From assembly GCA_041748555.1 (NCBI GenBank), contig JBGTDA010000101.1, positions 1 through 17,198 of the forward strand: a DNA stretch of 17,198 nt, written 5' to 3'. The stretch is from Rhodonellum sp041748555. GTDB lineage: Bacteria > Bacteroidota > Bacteroidia > Cytophagales > Cyclobacteriaceae. Position numbers and translations under genes: made by a program. The notes under the pieces are model-generated. The model was given only the letters and a program-made list of their open reading frames with translations. It was not told the DNA's origin and made no database searches. Shown one piece after another: positions 1 to 7,528 of this stretch; the first letter of the stretch is position 1; every line of letters starts with the position of its first letter.

Positions 1-447
1 ACTCTCCTGGCCGATCACGACAGCGACGATTGCCGGTTTTTCAAAATAGCATTGAAAGAATTGCAGCTTCAGGCGAATCTTACAGCCGTGCATGATGGGG
101 AGCAGCTCATGCAACTGCTCAAAAACCAGCCTGCGGATAGGCATGGAAAATCAGACGGACATTTTGATGTTCTTTTTCTCGACCTCAACATGCCACGAAA
201 AACCGGTTTTGAATGCTTGGAAGAAATAAAACGCAATCCGAAACTAAAAACAGTTCCCGTAATTGTTTTCTCCACCTCTTTTGACGAGGACATTGCAGAC
301 CGGCTGTACAACGACGGAGCACACTATTACATCTGCAAGCCCGCTGATTTTTCGCAACTCAAAAAAGTAATCGGACAGGCAATTGCACTTGTTGCGAAAG
401 AAAACAACCAGCAGCCATCCAAAGAAAAATTCCTGCTTGGCAATTAA
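1..447 (+). CDS. Response regulator receiver-domain protein, 5' end missing
   Basis: A single receiver (CheY-like) domain with no output domain. The frame is open from base 1, and the first residues read TLLADHDSDD, the acidic start of a receiver domain, so the true start lies just before the window. The phospho-acceptor Asp is in LFLDLNMP (codon about 181-183), the conserved Ser/Thr is in VIVFSTS and the Lys is in ICKP. The TTG at 52 is an internal Leu, not a start. The long loop before the Asp resembles Rcp1-type regulators that pair with phytochrome-like or PAS kinases. The large kinase at 1062-5387 has no receiver of its own, so this protein is its likely phosphotransfer partner; that is inferred from proximity. 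The family assignment is secure, the partner is not. Confidence 0.93.
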   Translation, partial: TLLADHDSDDCRFFKIALKELQLQANLTAVHDGEQLMQLLKNQPADRHGKSDGHFDVLFLDLNMPRKTGFECLEEIKRNPKLKTVPVIVFSTSFDEDIADRLYNDGAHYYICKPADFSQLKKVIGQAIALVAKENNQQPSKEKFLLGN

Positions 448-448
448 A

Positions 449-530
449 ATCGGTAATCGGTTTGAAAAAGGTAATTGGTAATCGGTTTTAAAAGGTAATC
501 GGTACCGATTACCGACCACCGAATTACCAG
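449..530. repeat. TAATCGG repeat block, left flank of the four-helix-bundle gene
   Basis: The block has forward ATCGGTAATCGG units on the left and CCGATTACC units on the right, so it can fold back on itself. It contains a perfect 20-nt palindrome at 494-513. It is related to the block at 950-1044: CGGTAATCGGTTTGAAA (451-467) recurs at 961-977, and a 22-bp stretch at 488-509 is identical to 989-1010. It lies directly after the response regulator stop codon. Confidence 0.9.
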
Positions 531-557
531 TCAATAATAATTAATAAAATAAGCATC

Positions 558-959
558 ATGGAATATGTCAAAAGCTTTCGAGATTTAGAGGTGTATAAAC
601 TTTCGCGGCAATTGTCAAAAGAAATTTATGAGGTTTCATCCCGATTATTATCGGGACCAAAAGAAGAAATGTATTCGCTTACAGACCAGGTGAGAAGGTC
701 ATCGCGATCAGTAGGTGCTCAAATTGCCGAAGCTTGGGCAAAAAGAAAATACGAAAAACATTTTATGAGCAAGCTGACTGATGCCGATGGTGAGCAATTA
801 GAAACACAGCATTGGATTGAGACGGCGTTGGATTGTTCCTATATTTCCAGAGAAGTCGTAGATCATTTATTAAATAGTTATGCTTCAGTAGGAAAAATGC
901 TGAGTTCAATGATTAGCAAAGCAGAATCTTTTTGCAACCGGGTAAATGGTAATCGGTAA
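558..959 (+). CDS. Four-helix-bundle protein (S23/rRNA intervening-sequence protein family)
   Basis: 133 residues, all predicted helical, with the family pattern FRDLEVYKLSRQL near the N-terminus, then KEEMYSLTDQVRRSSRSVGAQIAEAW and a C-terminal helix pair. This small family (TIGR02436-like) includes proteins encoded in 23S rRNA intervening sequences and the Avd partner of diversity-generating retroelements; stand-alone copies are common in Bacteroidota and their role is mostly unknown. No reverse transcriptase or variable repeat is visible here, so a retroelement is not supported. The ATG at 558 is preceded by an AT-rich leader. Two oddities: the loop after helix 1 (SRLLSGP) is encoded by a perfect 7-bp-arm palindrome at 639-656, and the last codons (NGNR, stop) lie in the right-hand TAATCGG repeat block. 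The flanking repeats suggest that gene and repeats travel together. Confidence 0.9.
   Translation: MEYVKSFRDLEVYKLSRQLSKEIYEVSSRLLSGPKEEMYSLTDQVRRSSRSVGAQIAEAWAKRKYEKHFMSKLTDADGEQLETQHWIETALDCSYISREVVDHLLNSYASVGKMLSSMISKAESFCNRVNGNR
639..656. repeat. In-frame palindrome, TCCCGAT-N4-ATCGGGA type
   Basis: Perfect 7-bp arms (639-645 and 650-656) around a 4-nt loop, followed by CC. It encodes SRLLSGP in the loop between helices 1 and 2 of the four-helix-bundle protein. The same element, in the same reading phase, occurs at 1719-1736 in the next gene. Confidence 0.85.
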
Positions 960-1044
960 TCGGTAATCGGTTTGAAATAGGTTATCGATTAAAAGGTAAT
1001 CGGTACCGATCACCGACCACCGATTACCAAATACCGATTACCGT
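950..1044. repeat. TAATCGG repeat block, right flank of the four-helix-bundle gene
   Basis: Three or more tandem TAATCGG units (950-970), a diverged middle part, a near-perfect 20-nt palindrome at 995-1014 (one mismatch), then reverse-orientation CCGATTACC units to 1044. It matches the left block at 449-530 in the same order. It supplies the stop codon of the upstream gene (957-959) and ends 17 bp before the next start codon. Confidence 0.9.
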
Positions 1045-1061
1045 TTACTGAAAAAAAAGCA

Positions 1062-4000
1062 ATGAAAAAAAATCAACCAAAAATACCCGCCACTCCACTC
1101 ACCAAGTCCGACAACCAATTTCCCGTTGTAGGCGTTGGCGCATCGGCCGGCGGTTTGGATGCATTTAAAAAACTGCTTCATGCCATTCCGGAAAATTCGG
1201 GAATGGCGTACGTGCTGGTGCAGCATCTTGACCCAACCCACGAAAGTCTGCTGCCCGAACTGCTGCAAAGAGTAACCAACATTCCTATAGTGGAAATTAC
1301 GGACGACATCAAAGTTTTACCCGACCATATTTACATTATTCCCAGCAATAAAACGCTGATTTCAAATGACGGTAAATTAGAACTCGGGCCCCGGCTCGCA
1401 AAAGAGAATAGCCTGCCCCGACAATTCGGGGAACGCCACCTGCCCATTGACCTTTTCTTTTCTTCGCTTGCAGAAGTGCATCAGTCACACGCTATCGGAG
1501 TGGTTTTATCAGGCACGGCTTCCGATGGCACACTCGGATTGAAAGCTATCAAAGACCACGGAGGCATCACCTTTGCGCAGGACGAAGCATCGGCAGCGTA
1601 TGAGGGCATGCCCAACAGCGCAGTAAAGGCAGGTGTGGTTGACTTTATTTTACCCCCCGAAAAAATCCCTGCAAAACTTTTGGAGTTGACCGGAATTATC
1701 AATGGCAATGGCGAAGAATCCCGATCTTCATCGGGACCTCAAGCCGATGAAGATGTATTCAAACAAATTCTTTCGCTGTTGCGCATCCGCAAGGGAACTG
1801 ATTTTACATATTACAAACAAACCACCATCCGAAGAAGAGTACTTCGCAGAGTGGCATTGAACAAAAATGAGGAACCTGCTGGCTATCTGAAATTTTTAAG
1901 AGAAAACAAACCGGAGCAGGATATTTTATATCAAGACCTTTTAATTTCCGTCACCGAATTTTTCCGCGACAAAAAAACTTTTGATAATTTATGCGAAACC
2001 GTTTTTCCAAACATCATAAAAAACAAAAAAAACGGGGATCCCATCCGTGTCTGGGTGGCAGGTTGCAGCACAGGCCAAGAAGCTTTCTCAATTGCTATGT
2101 GCTTTAAGGAATTTCTTGGCGGCAACAATGAGCAGGTGCAAATATTTGCCACCGACATCAGCGAATCCGCCATAAAAAAAGCCCGGGCAGGCATGTATAA
2201 AAAAAGCGAAGTGGAAGCATTGGGCACACAGCGCCTGAATGAATTTTTTACCAAAAACAACGGCGGCTACACCGTGAATAAAGAAGTCAGGGACATGTGT
2301 GTTTTTGCCGTTCACAATTTTTTGAAAGACCCGCCTTTCGGGAAAATGGATTTCATCAGTTGCCGCAATGTGCTTATTTACATGGAGCCCTACCTACAAA
2401 AAAAAGCACTCACCACTTTTCATTACGGACTAATCCCGAAAGGATTTTTATTGCTGGGCAAATCGGAAACCATCAGCAGTGTTCCTGAGCTATTTGCTGT
2501 GGCTGCAAAGAGCGACAAATTATTTTTACGCAAAGATGTTCCCGGCAAATTCATGCATGTAGCAACCGAACGAAGCGAACAAAATCTGCAACGCGAAACA
2601 GCCGATGCCAAAACTGATCCCGCATATGCGGGACGCACCGACTTTCAAAAAACTGCAGATGATATTATGCTTAACAAGCATACCCCTGCCAGTGTAGTGA
2701 TAAATGAGGCATCGGACATTGTGCATTTTCGCGGCAAAACAAATGACTATTTAGAACAGCCGCAAGGCAAGCCCACTGCTAATTTATTCAAGATGGCGAA
2801 GCAGGGTTTGGCTTTTGAATTACGAAACATTTTACATAAAGCCAAAAAAGACAAGGCACCTGTTACAAAAGAAAATATTCCTGTGCAGGTAAATAGCAGC
2901 CTGCATAGAAATATTTCTGTTGAAGCCATCCCGTTGCCAAACATCGTTGAACCGCATTATTTAGTGATTTTTCATGATAATTCAGCAAGCGGTGATCAGT
3001 CATCGGTAATCGGTAAAAAAGAGGGTTTCACTGAGCGAAATCGTAGTGCCAAAACAAAAAGCGATGGCAAGGATTTACGCATACAACAATTAGAGAAGGA
3101 ACTTGCGCAAACCCGTGAGGACATCCGCAGCATAACCGAAGACCAGGAAGCAGCCAACGAAGAACTTCAAAGCGCCAATGAAGAACTCCTTAGCGGCAGC
3201 GAAGAATTGCAGAGCCTGAACGAAGAACTGGAAACCGGCAAAGAAGAACTGCAAAGCACCAACGAAGAACTCACGGTGGTAAACCAGGAAATGGTAAGCC
3301 TGAATGAACAGGTGACAACGGAGAGGGATTATTCCAAAAGCGTTGTGGAAACCATGCACAACCCTATGCTCGTTCTCGACAAAGACATTCGTGTAAAAGC
3401 CGCCAACAAAAAATTCTATGAATTTTTTAAGGTACCGGAACAGGAAACGGAAGGCCAGATTTTGTATGATTTAGGAAACAGGCAATGGAACATTCCGACA
3501 CTCCGCAAATTGTTGCAGGAAATTTTACCGCAGCGGATGGTAGTTGCCGATTATGAAGTGACGCACAATTTTGAAACCATTGGCGGACGCATCATGCTGT
3601 TGAATGCCCGTGAGATAATCAACAAATCCACTTCCGAAAAATTAATTCTGCTCACCATTGCAGATGTTACCGAGGTAAGAAACCTGGCGCTGGAAAAAGA
3701 AGCTGTCGAGAAAAAAATATTACAGCAAAAGATTGAAGCGGAGCAGATGCTGAAAAATATTTCGGAAGAGAAACAAAAGCAATTGCAAAATATTTTCCAC
3801 GCGACCACTGTTGCCATTGGAGTATTAGAAGGACCGGAACATAAATATATCCTTGTTAATCCCGTAACGTGTCAGATTCTACACCGCAAAAAAGAAGACC
3901 TTTTAGGCAAAACAGTGAAGGAAGTATTTCCTGAAATAGAGGCGCAGGGTACTATTCAGCTTTATGATGAGGTGTACAATACAGGAAAACCATTTGCCAT

Positions 4001-5387
4001 TAGCGAATTGCCTATACAATTAACTGCATTAAATGATGGTATTGTTCGCCAGCGCTATTATAACCTTTCGTGCGAACCTCTAAGAGATAGCGAGGATAAG
4101 ATATACGCTGTTTTGGTAACAGCAGTGGATGTAACCGAAGAGGTGCTGGTACGAAAAAAGATCGAAGAGAGCGAACATCGTTTTGCCAACATGATTTATT
4201 CTTCTCCTGCCATGATCTGTATTTTAAAGGGAGAAGATCTAATCATCGAAATTGCCAACAATGCTATTTTGGAAAGCTGGGGTAAGGGGAAGGATATCAT
4301 CGGTAAACCACTTATCTCAGTGATGCCCGAAATAGTAGAACAGGGCTTTGGGAAACTTTTTCTGAGCGTGTATAAAACAGGTGAGCCTGTATATGCTTAT
4401 GAAACCCCTGTTACGCTTATTCAAAACGGAAAGCCGAAGTTATTGCATTACACGTTTATTTACCAGGCGCAAAGAGATCTGAATGGTGAGATTGAGGGAG
4501 TGGCGATTATTGCGAGTGAAGTAACGCCACAGGCAGAATTAAAAAAGAAAATTATAGAAAGCGAAAATCGCTACCGGGAATTATCAATGAGCCTGGAAAA
4601 TAAAGTGAAAGAAAGAACAGCAGAATTAAAAACCGCGAACGAAGCACTCGAAGAAAAAAACACGGAGCTTCAAAAGATGAACAAAGAACTGGAAGCCTTC
4701 AACTATGTTTCCAGCCACGATTTGCAGGAGCCGCTGAGGAAAATACAAACTTTTGCAGGAATAATTTTAGAAAAAGAAAATCAAAACCTATCCGATAGCG
4801 GAAAATATTATTTAGGGCGGATGCAGGATGCAGCGCAACGGATGAGAACACTCATTCATGATTTACTTGCCTTCTCCCGCCTTGGAACAGGAGAACGGAA
4901 AGTCAGAAACACCAACGTTAATATAATTATCGAAGAAGTAATAAAAGAATTGAAAGATACCATTGCAGAAAAAAACGCAACCATAGAAGTTAAAGAAATG
5001 TGTGAAGTAAAAATCATTCCTTTTCAATTTCGCCAGCTAATGCAGAACCTTATCAGCAATGCATTGAAATTTTCAAAACCAAAAATATCACCGCACATCA
5101 CCATAGAAAGCCACAACATAAAATATAGTAAAGCAAACGATGCAAACCTTTTGCCCAATAAAGATTACTGCCATATTACCATAACCGATAACGGAATCGG
5201 CTTTGAAAAAGGATACAGCACTAAGATATTTGAAGTATTTCAAAGGCTTCACGCCAAAGAAGATTATGCCGGCACAGGCATTGGGCTTGCCATCGTAAAA
5301 AAAATAGTGGACAACCACAACGGCATCATCACCGCAACAAGTGAACCGAATAAAGGAGCTAGGTTTGACATCTATATTCCTGATTAA
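1062..5387 (+). CDS. CheB-CheR-PAS-histidine kinase hybrid
   Basis: A 1441-residue cytoplasmic signalling protein. Domains in order: a CheB methylesterase domain at about 20-205 with GASAGG (Ser28), QHLDP (His55) and SDGTLG (Asp155) as the apparent catalytic triad; CheR methyltransferase, N-part about 228-285 and SAM-binding part about 290-480 (VWVAGCSTGQEA, CRNVLIYM); a linker; a signalling coiled coil at about 673-756 with six perfect EELxxxx heptads at 700-741; three PAS-like domains at about 760-875, 909-1030 and 1037-1160; HisKA with the phospho-His at 1219 (SSHDLQEPL); HATPase with N box (NLISNALKF) and G boxes (DNGIGFE, GTGIGLAIV). There is no receiver domain and no membrane segment. 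CheB-CheR-PAS fusions are a known family; methylation targets and ligands are not known from sequence. The nearby response regulator (1-447) is the likely partner. Linkers carry in-frame palindromes at 1416, 1719 and 2618 and a TAATCGG fragment at 3002. Confidence 0.95.
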   Translation: MKKNQPKIPATPLTKSDNQFPVVGVGASAGGLDAFKKLLHAIPENSGMAYVLVQHLDPTHESLLPELLQRVTNIPIVEITDDIKVLPDHIYIIPSNKTLISNDGKLELGPRLAKENSLPRQFGERHLPIDLFFSSLAEVHQSHAIGVVLSGTASDGTLGLKAIKDHGGITFAQDEASAAYEGMPNSAVKAGVVDFILPPEKIPAKLLELTGIINGNGEESRSSSGPQADEDVFKQILSLLRIRKGTDFTYYKQTTIRRRVLRRVALNKNEEPAGYLKFLRENKPEQDILYQDLLISVTEFFRDKKTFDNLCETVFPNIIKNKKNGDPIRVWVAGCSTGQEAFSIAMCFKEFLGGNNEQVQIFATDISESAIKKARAGMYKKSEVEALGTQRLNEFFTKNNGGYTVNKEVRDMCVFAVHNFLKDPPFGKMDFISCRNVLIYMEPYLQKKALTTFHYGLIPKGFLLLGKSETISSVPELFAVAAKSDKLFLRKDVPGKFMHVATERSEQNLQRETADAKTDPAYAGRTDFQKTADDIMLNKHTPASVVINEASDIVHFRGKTNDYLEQPQGKPTANLFKMAKQGLAFELRNILHKAKKDKAPVTKENIPVQVNSSLHRNISVEAIPLPNIVEPHYLVIFHDNSASGDQSSVIGKKEGFTERNRSAKTKSDGKDLRIQQLEKELAQTREDIRSITEDQEAANEELQSANEELLSGSEELQSLNEELETGKEELQSTNEELTVVNQEMVSLNEQVTTERDYSKSVVETMHNPMLVLDKDIRVKAANKKFYEFFKVPEQETEGQILYDLGNRQWNIPTLRKLLQEILPQRMVVADYEVTHNFETIGGRIMLLNAREIINKSTSEKLILLTIADVTEVRNLALEKEAVEKKILQQKIEAEQMLKNISEEKQKQLQNIFHATTVAIGVLEGPEHKYILVNPVTCQILHRKKEDLLGKTVKEVFPEIEAQGTIQLYDEVYNTGKPFAISELPIQLTALNDGIVRQRYYNLSCEPLRDSEDKIYAVLVTAVDVTEEVLVRKKIEESEHRFANMIYSSPAMICILKGEDLIIEIANNAILESWGKGKDIIGKPLISVMPEIVEQGFGKLFLSVYKTGEPVYAYETPVTLIQNGKPKLLHYTFIYQAQRDLNGEIEGVAIIASEVTPQAELKKKIIESENRYRELSMSLENKVKERTAELKTANEALEEKNTELQKMNKELEAFNYVSSHDLQEPLRKIQTFAGIILEKENQNLSDSGKYYLGRMQDAAQRMRTLIHDLLAFSRLGTGERKVRNTNVNIIIEEVIKELKDTIAEKNATIEVKEMCEVKIIPFQFRQLMQNLISNALKFSKPKISPHITIESHNIKYSKANDANLLPNKDYCHITITDNGIGFEKGYSTKIFEVFQRLHAKEDYAGTGIGLAIVKKIVDNHNGIITATSEPNKGARFDIYIPD
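1416..1431. repeat. In-frame palindrome in the CheB domain
   Basis: CCCCGA (1416-1421), loop CAAT, TCGGGG (1426-1431). It encodes LPRQFGE just before HLPIDLFF, a surface loop of the CheB domain. The arms differ slightly from the TCCCGAT type, so membership of the same family is likely but not certain. Confidence 0.6.
1719..1736. repeat. In-frame palindrome, TCCCGAT-N4-ATCGGGA type
   Basis: Perfect 7-bp arms (1719-1725 and 1730-1736), 4-nt loop, followed by CC. It encodes SRSSSGP in the linker between CheB and CheR. Structure and reading phase match the copy at 639-656. Confidence 0.85.
2618..2633. repeat. In-frame perfect 16-nt palindrome
   Basis: TCCCGCATATGCGGGA, fully self-complementary, encoding the DPAYAGR segment just after the CheR domain. 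It shares the TCCCG/CGGGA ends with the 639 and 1719 elements but has a different core. Confidence 0.75.
3159..3284 (+). repeat. Six tandem heptad-coding units (EELxxxx)
   Basis: Six consecutive 21-bp units each encode EEL plus four residues (EELQSAN, EELLSGS, EELQSLN, EELETGK, EELQSTN, EELTVVN). This is the signalling helix typical of CheB/CheR-PAS proteins, linking the methyltransferase part to the PAS-kinase part. The DNA units have diverged at third positions, which points to an old, selected protein repeat rather than a recent DNA expansion. Confidence 0.85.
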
Positions 5388-5669
5388 GAATATCCCTATA
5401 CTTTTTCAGATTTTTATTTTATTTAAGGTATAGTTTGCTTTACAACAACCAATAAGATTCAACTCAATAAAACAGTAAAAATTACACCATACTTTCAGAA
5501 ACCGATATTACTTTCTCCGAATTATTTAAGAACCGAAGAAGAATATTATCAAACAATTGCTGAATTATATATATATCAATTTGGAAACAAATAAACTTCA
5601 TTAACTCCGCCGGCTGTTTCAGGATGGCCTGTTTTTTAGATTGGATTTTAGCCAGCATCATCTCATGGA

Positions 5670-5840
5670 TCGTAGCAATAGGTATGGTAGGTCAAATAAG
5701 GGCCTGTTATGTTTGGGGCTTTCAAAAGGAATTTGGAAGCAATAGGTTAGGTATGGTAGGTACAAATAAGGGGCGTTAGCCCTGATGTCTTCGTAGCAAT
5801 AAGTAAATGGATATAGATGAGGGGCGTAGCCCTGAAATCT
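5670..5840 (+). repeat. Three degenerate tandem units ending in GGGGCGTAGCCCTGA
   Basis: Unit 2 (about 5737-5790) and unit 3 (5791-5840) share the order AGCAATA, a GGTA-rich or AT-rich stretch, then AGGGGCGT(T)AGCCCTGANNTCT. Unit 1 (5670-5710) keeps the left part (GTAGCAATAGGTATGGTAGG) but has a decayed GGGCCTG right part. The GGGGCG/AGCCC cores form short imperfect hairpins. Confidence 0.8.
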
Positions 5841-6037
5841 CTCTCTCAACCGTACCGTTCAAATAGATATTTTGCGTCATAATCAATTTCAATTTTTTTG
5901 AGTAGTGACATCTATTCGTCCCGGAATGATTGTTTTTTATGATGTTGGGGTTGGTTTAAAACATATTTCACCAAATTATCGATATGTATTACAAATTGCA
6001 TATATTTTGTGTGCATATATTTGCCATTGTTTTTTTA

Positions 6038-6058
6038 AGATGTCAGGGCTACGCCCCT
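6038..6058 (-). repeat. Inverted copy of the GGGGCGTAGCCCTGA repeat core
   Basis: AGATGTCAGGGCTACGCCCC is the reverse complement of the core plus tail seen at 5769-5790 and 5820-5840. It faces the other units, as expected for a dispersed intergenic repeat family. Confidence 0.8.
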
Positions 6059-6093
6059 ATTATACCAATAATTATTGACTTAACTACGAATAT

Positions 6094-6110
6094 TTTAGGG
6101 ATACGCCCCT
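6094..6110 (-). repeat. Diverged inverted copy of the same repeat core
   Basis: TTTAGGGATACGCCCCT matches the 6038-6058 copy with a G-to-A change in the core and a lost tail. It is the weakest member of the family in the window. Confidence 0.6.
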
Positions 6111-6266
6111 TTGCGTAATCAGGTCTTATAGCTACCCAATTGTTGTTGTGTCATTGATTATGATTTATAATCAAATTACGACTTTTTTATTTACACAGAA
6201 AATCCTGTTTGATTAATCCCGATCGGTACGAGTCAGGAGTTCATTAGTTACAATTGCTCCCCTGCA

Positions 6267-6932
6267 CTATTCTGGTCTCCCATGTTCATTTCTGAATTTT
6301 GCGAGTGCTATGATTTCTTCCTCCTGATGGTCTATGATCATTTGGGCCTCCTGGAGTACCGCGTCCGTTAATCCATATTTCAATAATACTTTGGACATAT
6401 CTATAGCTCCCTGATGGTGATGGATCATCATTTCCGCAAAATCATAATCGGGGTCATTGGTATAATGCATTGCCTTCATCACCTCATCCATTTTCATCAT
6501 GATCATATCCATTTCATCCATGAATTCCATTCCCGACTGAGGTACCGGTTCGCCGTGCGCTTCCAAAAACTGCTCAAGCCTGTCAATACTTGCCTGATCT
6601 GCCTCAAGAATCCCTCTTCCGATTTCAAGAACTTCTTCGTGCTTTCCGTATTTTAACAAAATATTTACCATATCTAATGAACCCTGGTGATGGGGGATCA
6701 TCATTGCGGCAAAATCCACATCAGGATCCATGGTCATGGGAGCAGCGTTCATACCCTTCATCATTTTGATCCGTGCCCCTTCCATCTCGTTCATAAAGTC
6801 CTCATTGACTGTAGGCGTGTTGTTGTCATTTATGCAGCCGGAGGAAAATATTATCAATGCTGTTAACATTATCATCTGACGCATACCTAGTATGCGGGTT
6901 GAACTGAGTGAGGTTAAAATTCCTTTAGTCAT
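6267..6932 (-). CDS. Lipoprotein with two DUF305 repeats, probable periplasmic copper-binding protein
   Basis: 221 residues from the first ATG. A hydrophobic segment ends in SSGC (Cys33), a loose Bacteroidota lipobox, so the protein is probably lipid-anchored outside the inner membrane. Starting at Met17 (codon 6882-6884) would give a more usual short signal peptide, and I cannot decide between the two starts. Two DUF305 units follow, at about 70-127 and 161-219, each with DFAxMMIxHHQGxxDM and a KYG segment. The stretch between them is Met- and Asp-rich (FMDEMDMIMMKMDEVM). DUF305 proteins such as cyanobacterial CopM bind copper in the periplasm through His and Met residues, which fits this neighbourhood; the function here is inferred. 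It is transcribed alone, opposite to the copper modules. A palindrome, GCATAC-CTA-GTATGC (6881-6895), overlaps the Met17 codon. Confidence 0.9.
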   Translation of the reverse strand: MTKGILTSLSSTRILGMRQMIMLTALIIFSSGCINDNNTPTVNEDFMNEMEGARIKMMKGMNAAPMTMDPDVDFAAMMIPHHQGSLDMVNILLKYGKHEEVLEIGRGILEADQASIDRLEQFLEAHGEPVPQSGMEFMDEMDMIMMKMDEVMKAMHYTNDPDYDFAEMMIHHHQGAIDMSKVLLKYGLTDAVLQEAQMIIDHQEEEIIALAKFRNEHGRPE

Positions 6933-7035
6933 GATTATTATGTTTTATTAATTAGTTGATATTCAATATGTTAAAATCAATTTTTAAAATTTATTATTTA
7001 TGAGAAGGCTTTCTTCGATCATATAATTTTTATCT

Positions 7036-7043
7036 CAAATTTA
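7036..7043 (-). promoter_or_regulatory. Candidate -7 box for the DUF305 gene
   Basis: Read on the minus strand this is TAAATTTG, an exact match to the Bacteroidota TAnnTTTG -7 consensus, about 105 bp before the first ATG. No clear -33 TTG lies at the usual distance, so this is tentative. Confidence 0.35.
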
Positions 7044-7520
7044 TAGAAAGGGGTAGATTTTGAATAAAAATTAGCTTTAATTCAATTCGCGTTCGCGATG
7101 ATAATCAAAGTCACGCTGAAAGACACATTTATGTTTTTTTTACATATCAATCAGCTACTACTTAAAAATTTGGCGCAAATATTAGGCCATCAAAGCTTAC
7201 ACCCTTATTTAAAATAGATTATATCTAGAAAATGTTGACGGTTATGTAGATACTTGTTCTTGAAATAAGATGTCTATTGTAATTCTTATTAGGTATTCAT
7301 GATTTGCAAGCCAATTCTAAAAGTTTTTCACACATTTATTTTTCCACCTCGGTTTTTCTTTTCCTGTGTTTTATAAAAAAATTTCTTACCGATAGAAAAA
7401 AAACGGTAGGCCGGACTGGACAAAAAGCAAATCAACCAATTAACTGCCGGAATCAGTGAGCAAAATTGAAAATTCGAAAAAATCTTCAAATAAATTAGGA
7501 GACCACCCTCTACCAAGCCA

Positions 7521-7528
7521 CATCTTTG
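7521..7528 (+). promoter_or_regulatory. Candidate -7 box for the 7566-9894 operon
   Basis: CATCTTTG is one base off TAnnTTTG and would give a leader of about 30 nt. The leader contains an AT-rich dyad (TGATT-TT-AATCA, 7538-7549) that could serve a repressor. The AATTCYATAA element of the second module is absent at the matching position. Confidence 0.35.

Larger units (their letters stand above)
5388..6266. other. Non-coding interval holding dispersed repeats
   Basis: About 880 bp between convergent genes with no convincing gene. It is AT-rich, apart from a repeat family with GGGGCGTAGCCC cores between 5670 and 6110 (separate entries) and an AT-rich inverted repeat at 6154-6174 (8-bp arms, 5-nt loop). 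The only reading frame of note is a minus-strand one at 5658-5849; it is made of the repeats themselves and has low-complexity Tyr/Leu/Pro composition, so I do not call it. Confidence 0.75.

Noticed and set aside
449..1044. A CRISPR array formed by the TAATCGG repeats
   Set aside because: The units are about 7-10 bp, directly adjacent and in both orientations, with no 25-40 bp spacers and no cas genes.
558..1044. A diversity-generating retroelement, because the four-helix-bundle family includes Avd
   Set aside because: No reverse transcriptase, template repeat or variable repeat is present in the window.
5395..5447. A terminator after the CheB-CheR-PAS kinase gene (CTATAC...GTATAG)
   Set aside because: Only a 6-bp AT-rich stem with a long loop; too weak to call.
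5658..5849. A minus-strand 63-codon frame in the repeat gap
   Set aside because: It is made of the intergenic repeat units, has Tyr/Leu/Pro-biased composition and no recognisable domain.
7076..7100. A CGCG-TT-CGCG mini-dyad in the divergent promoter gap
   Set aside because: Five-bp arms at most, with no second copy and no fixed relation to either candidate promoter.
7328..7516. A minus-strand 62-codon frame before the thioredoxin-like gene
   Set aside because: Low-complexity Phe/Lys content in an AT-rich promoter gap, with no family resemblance.
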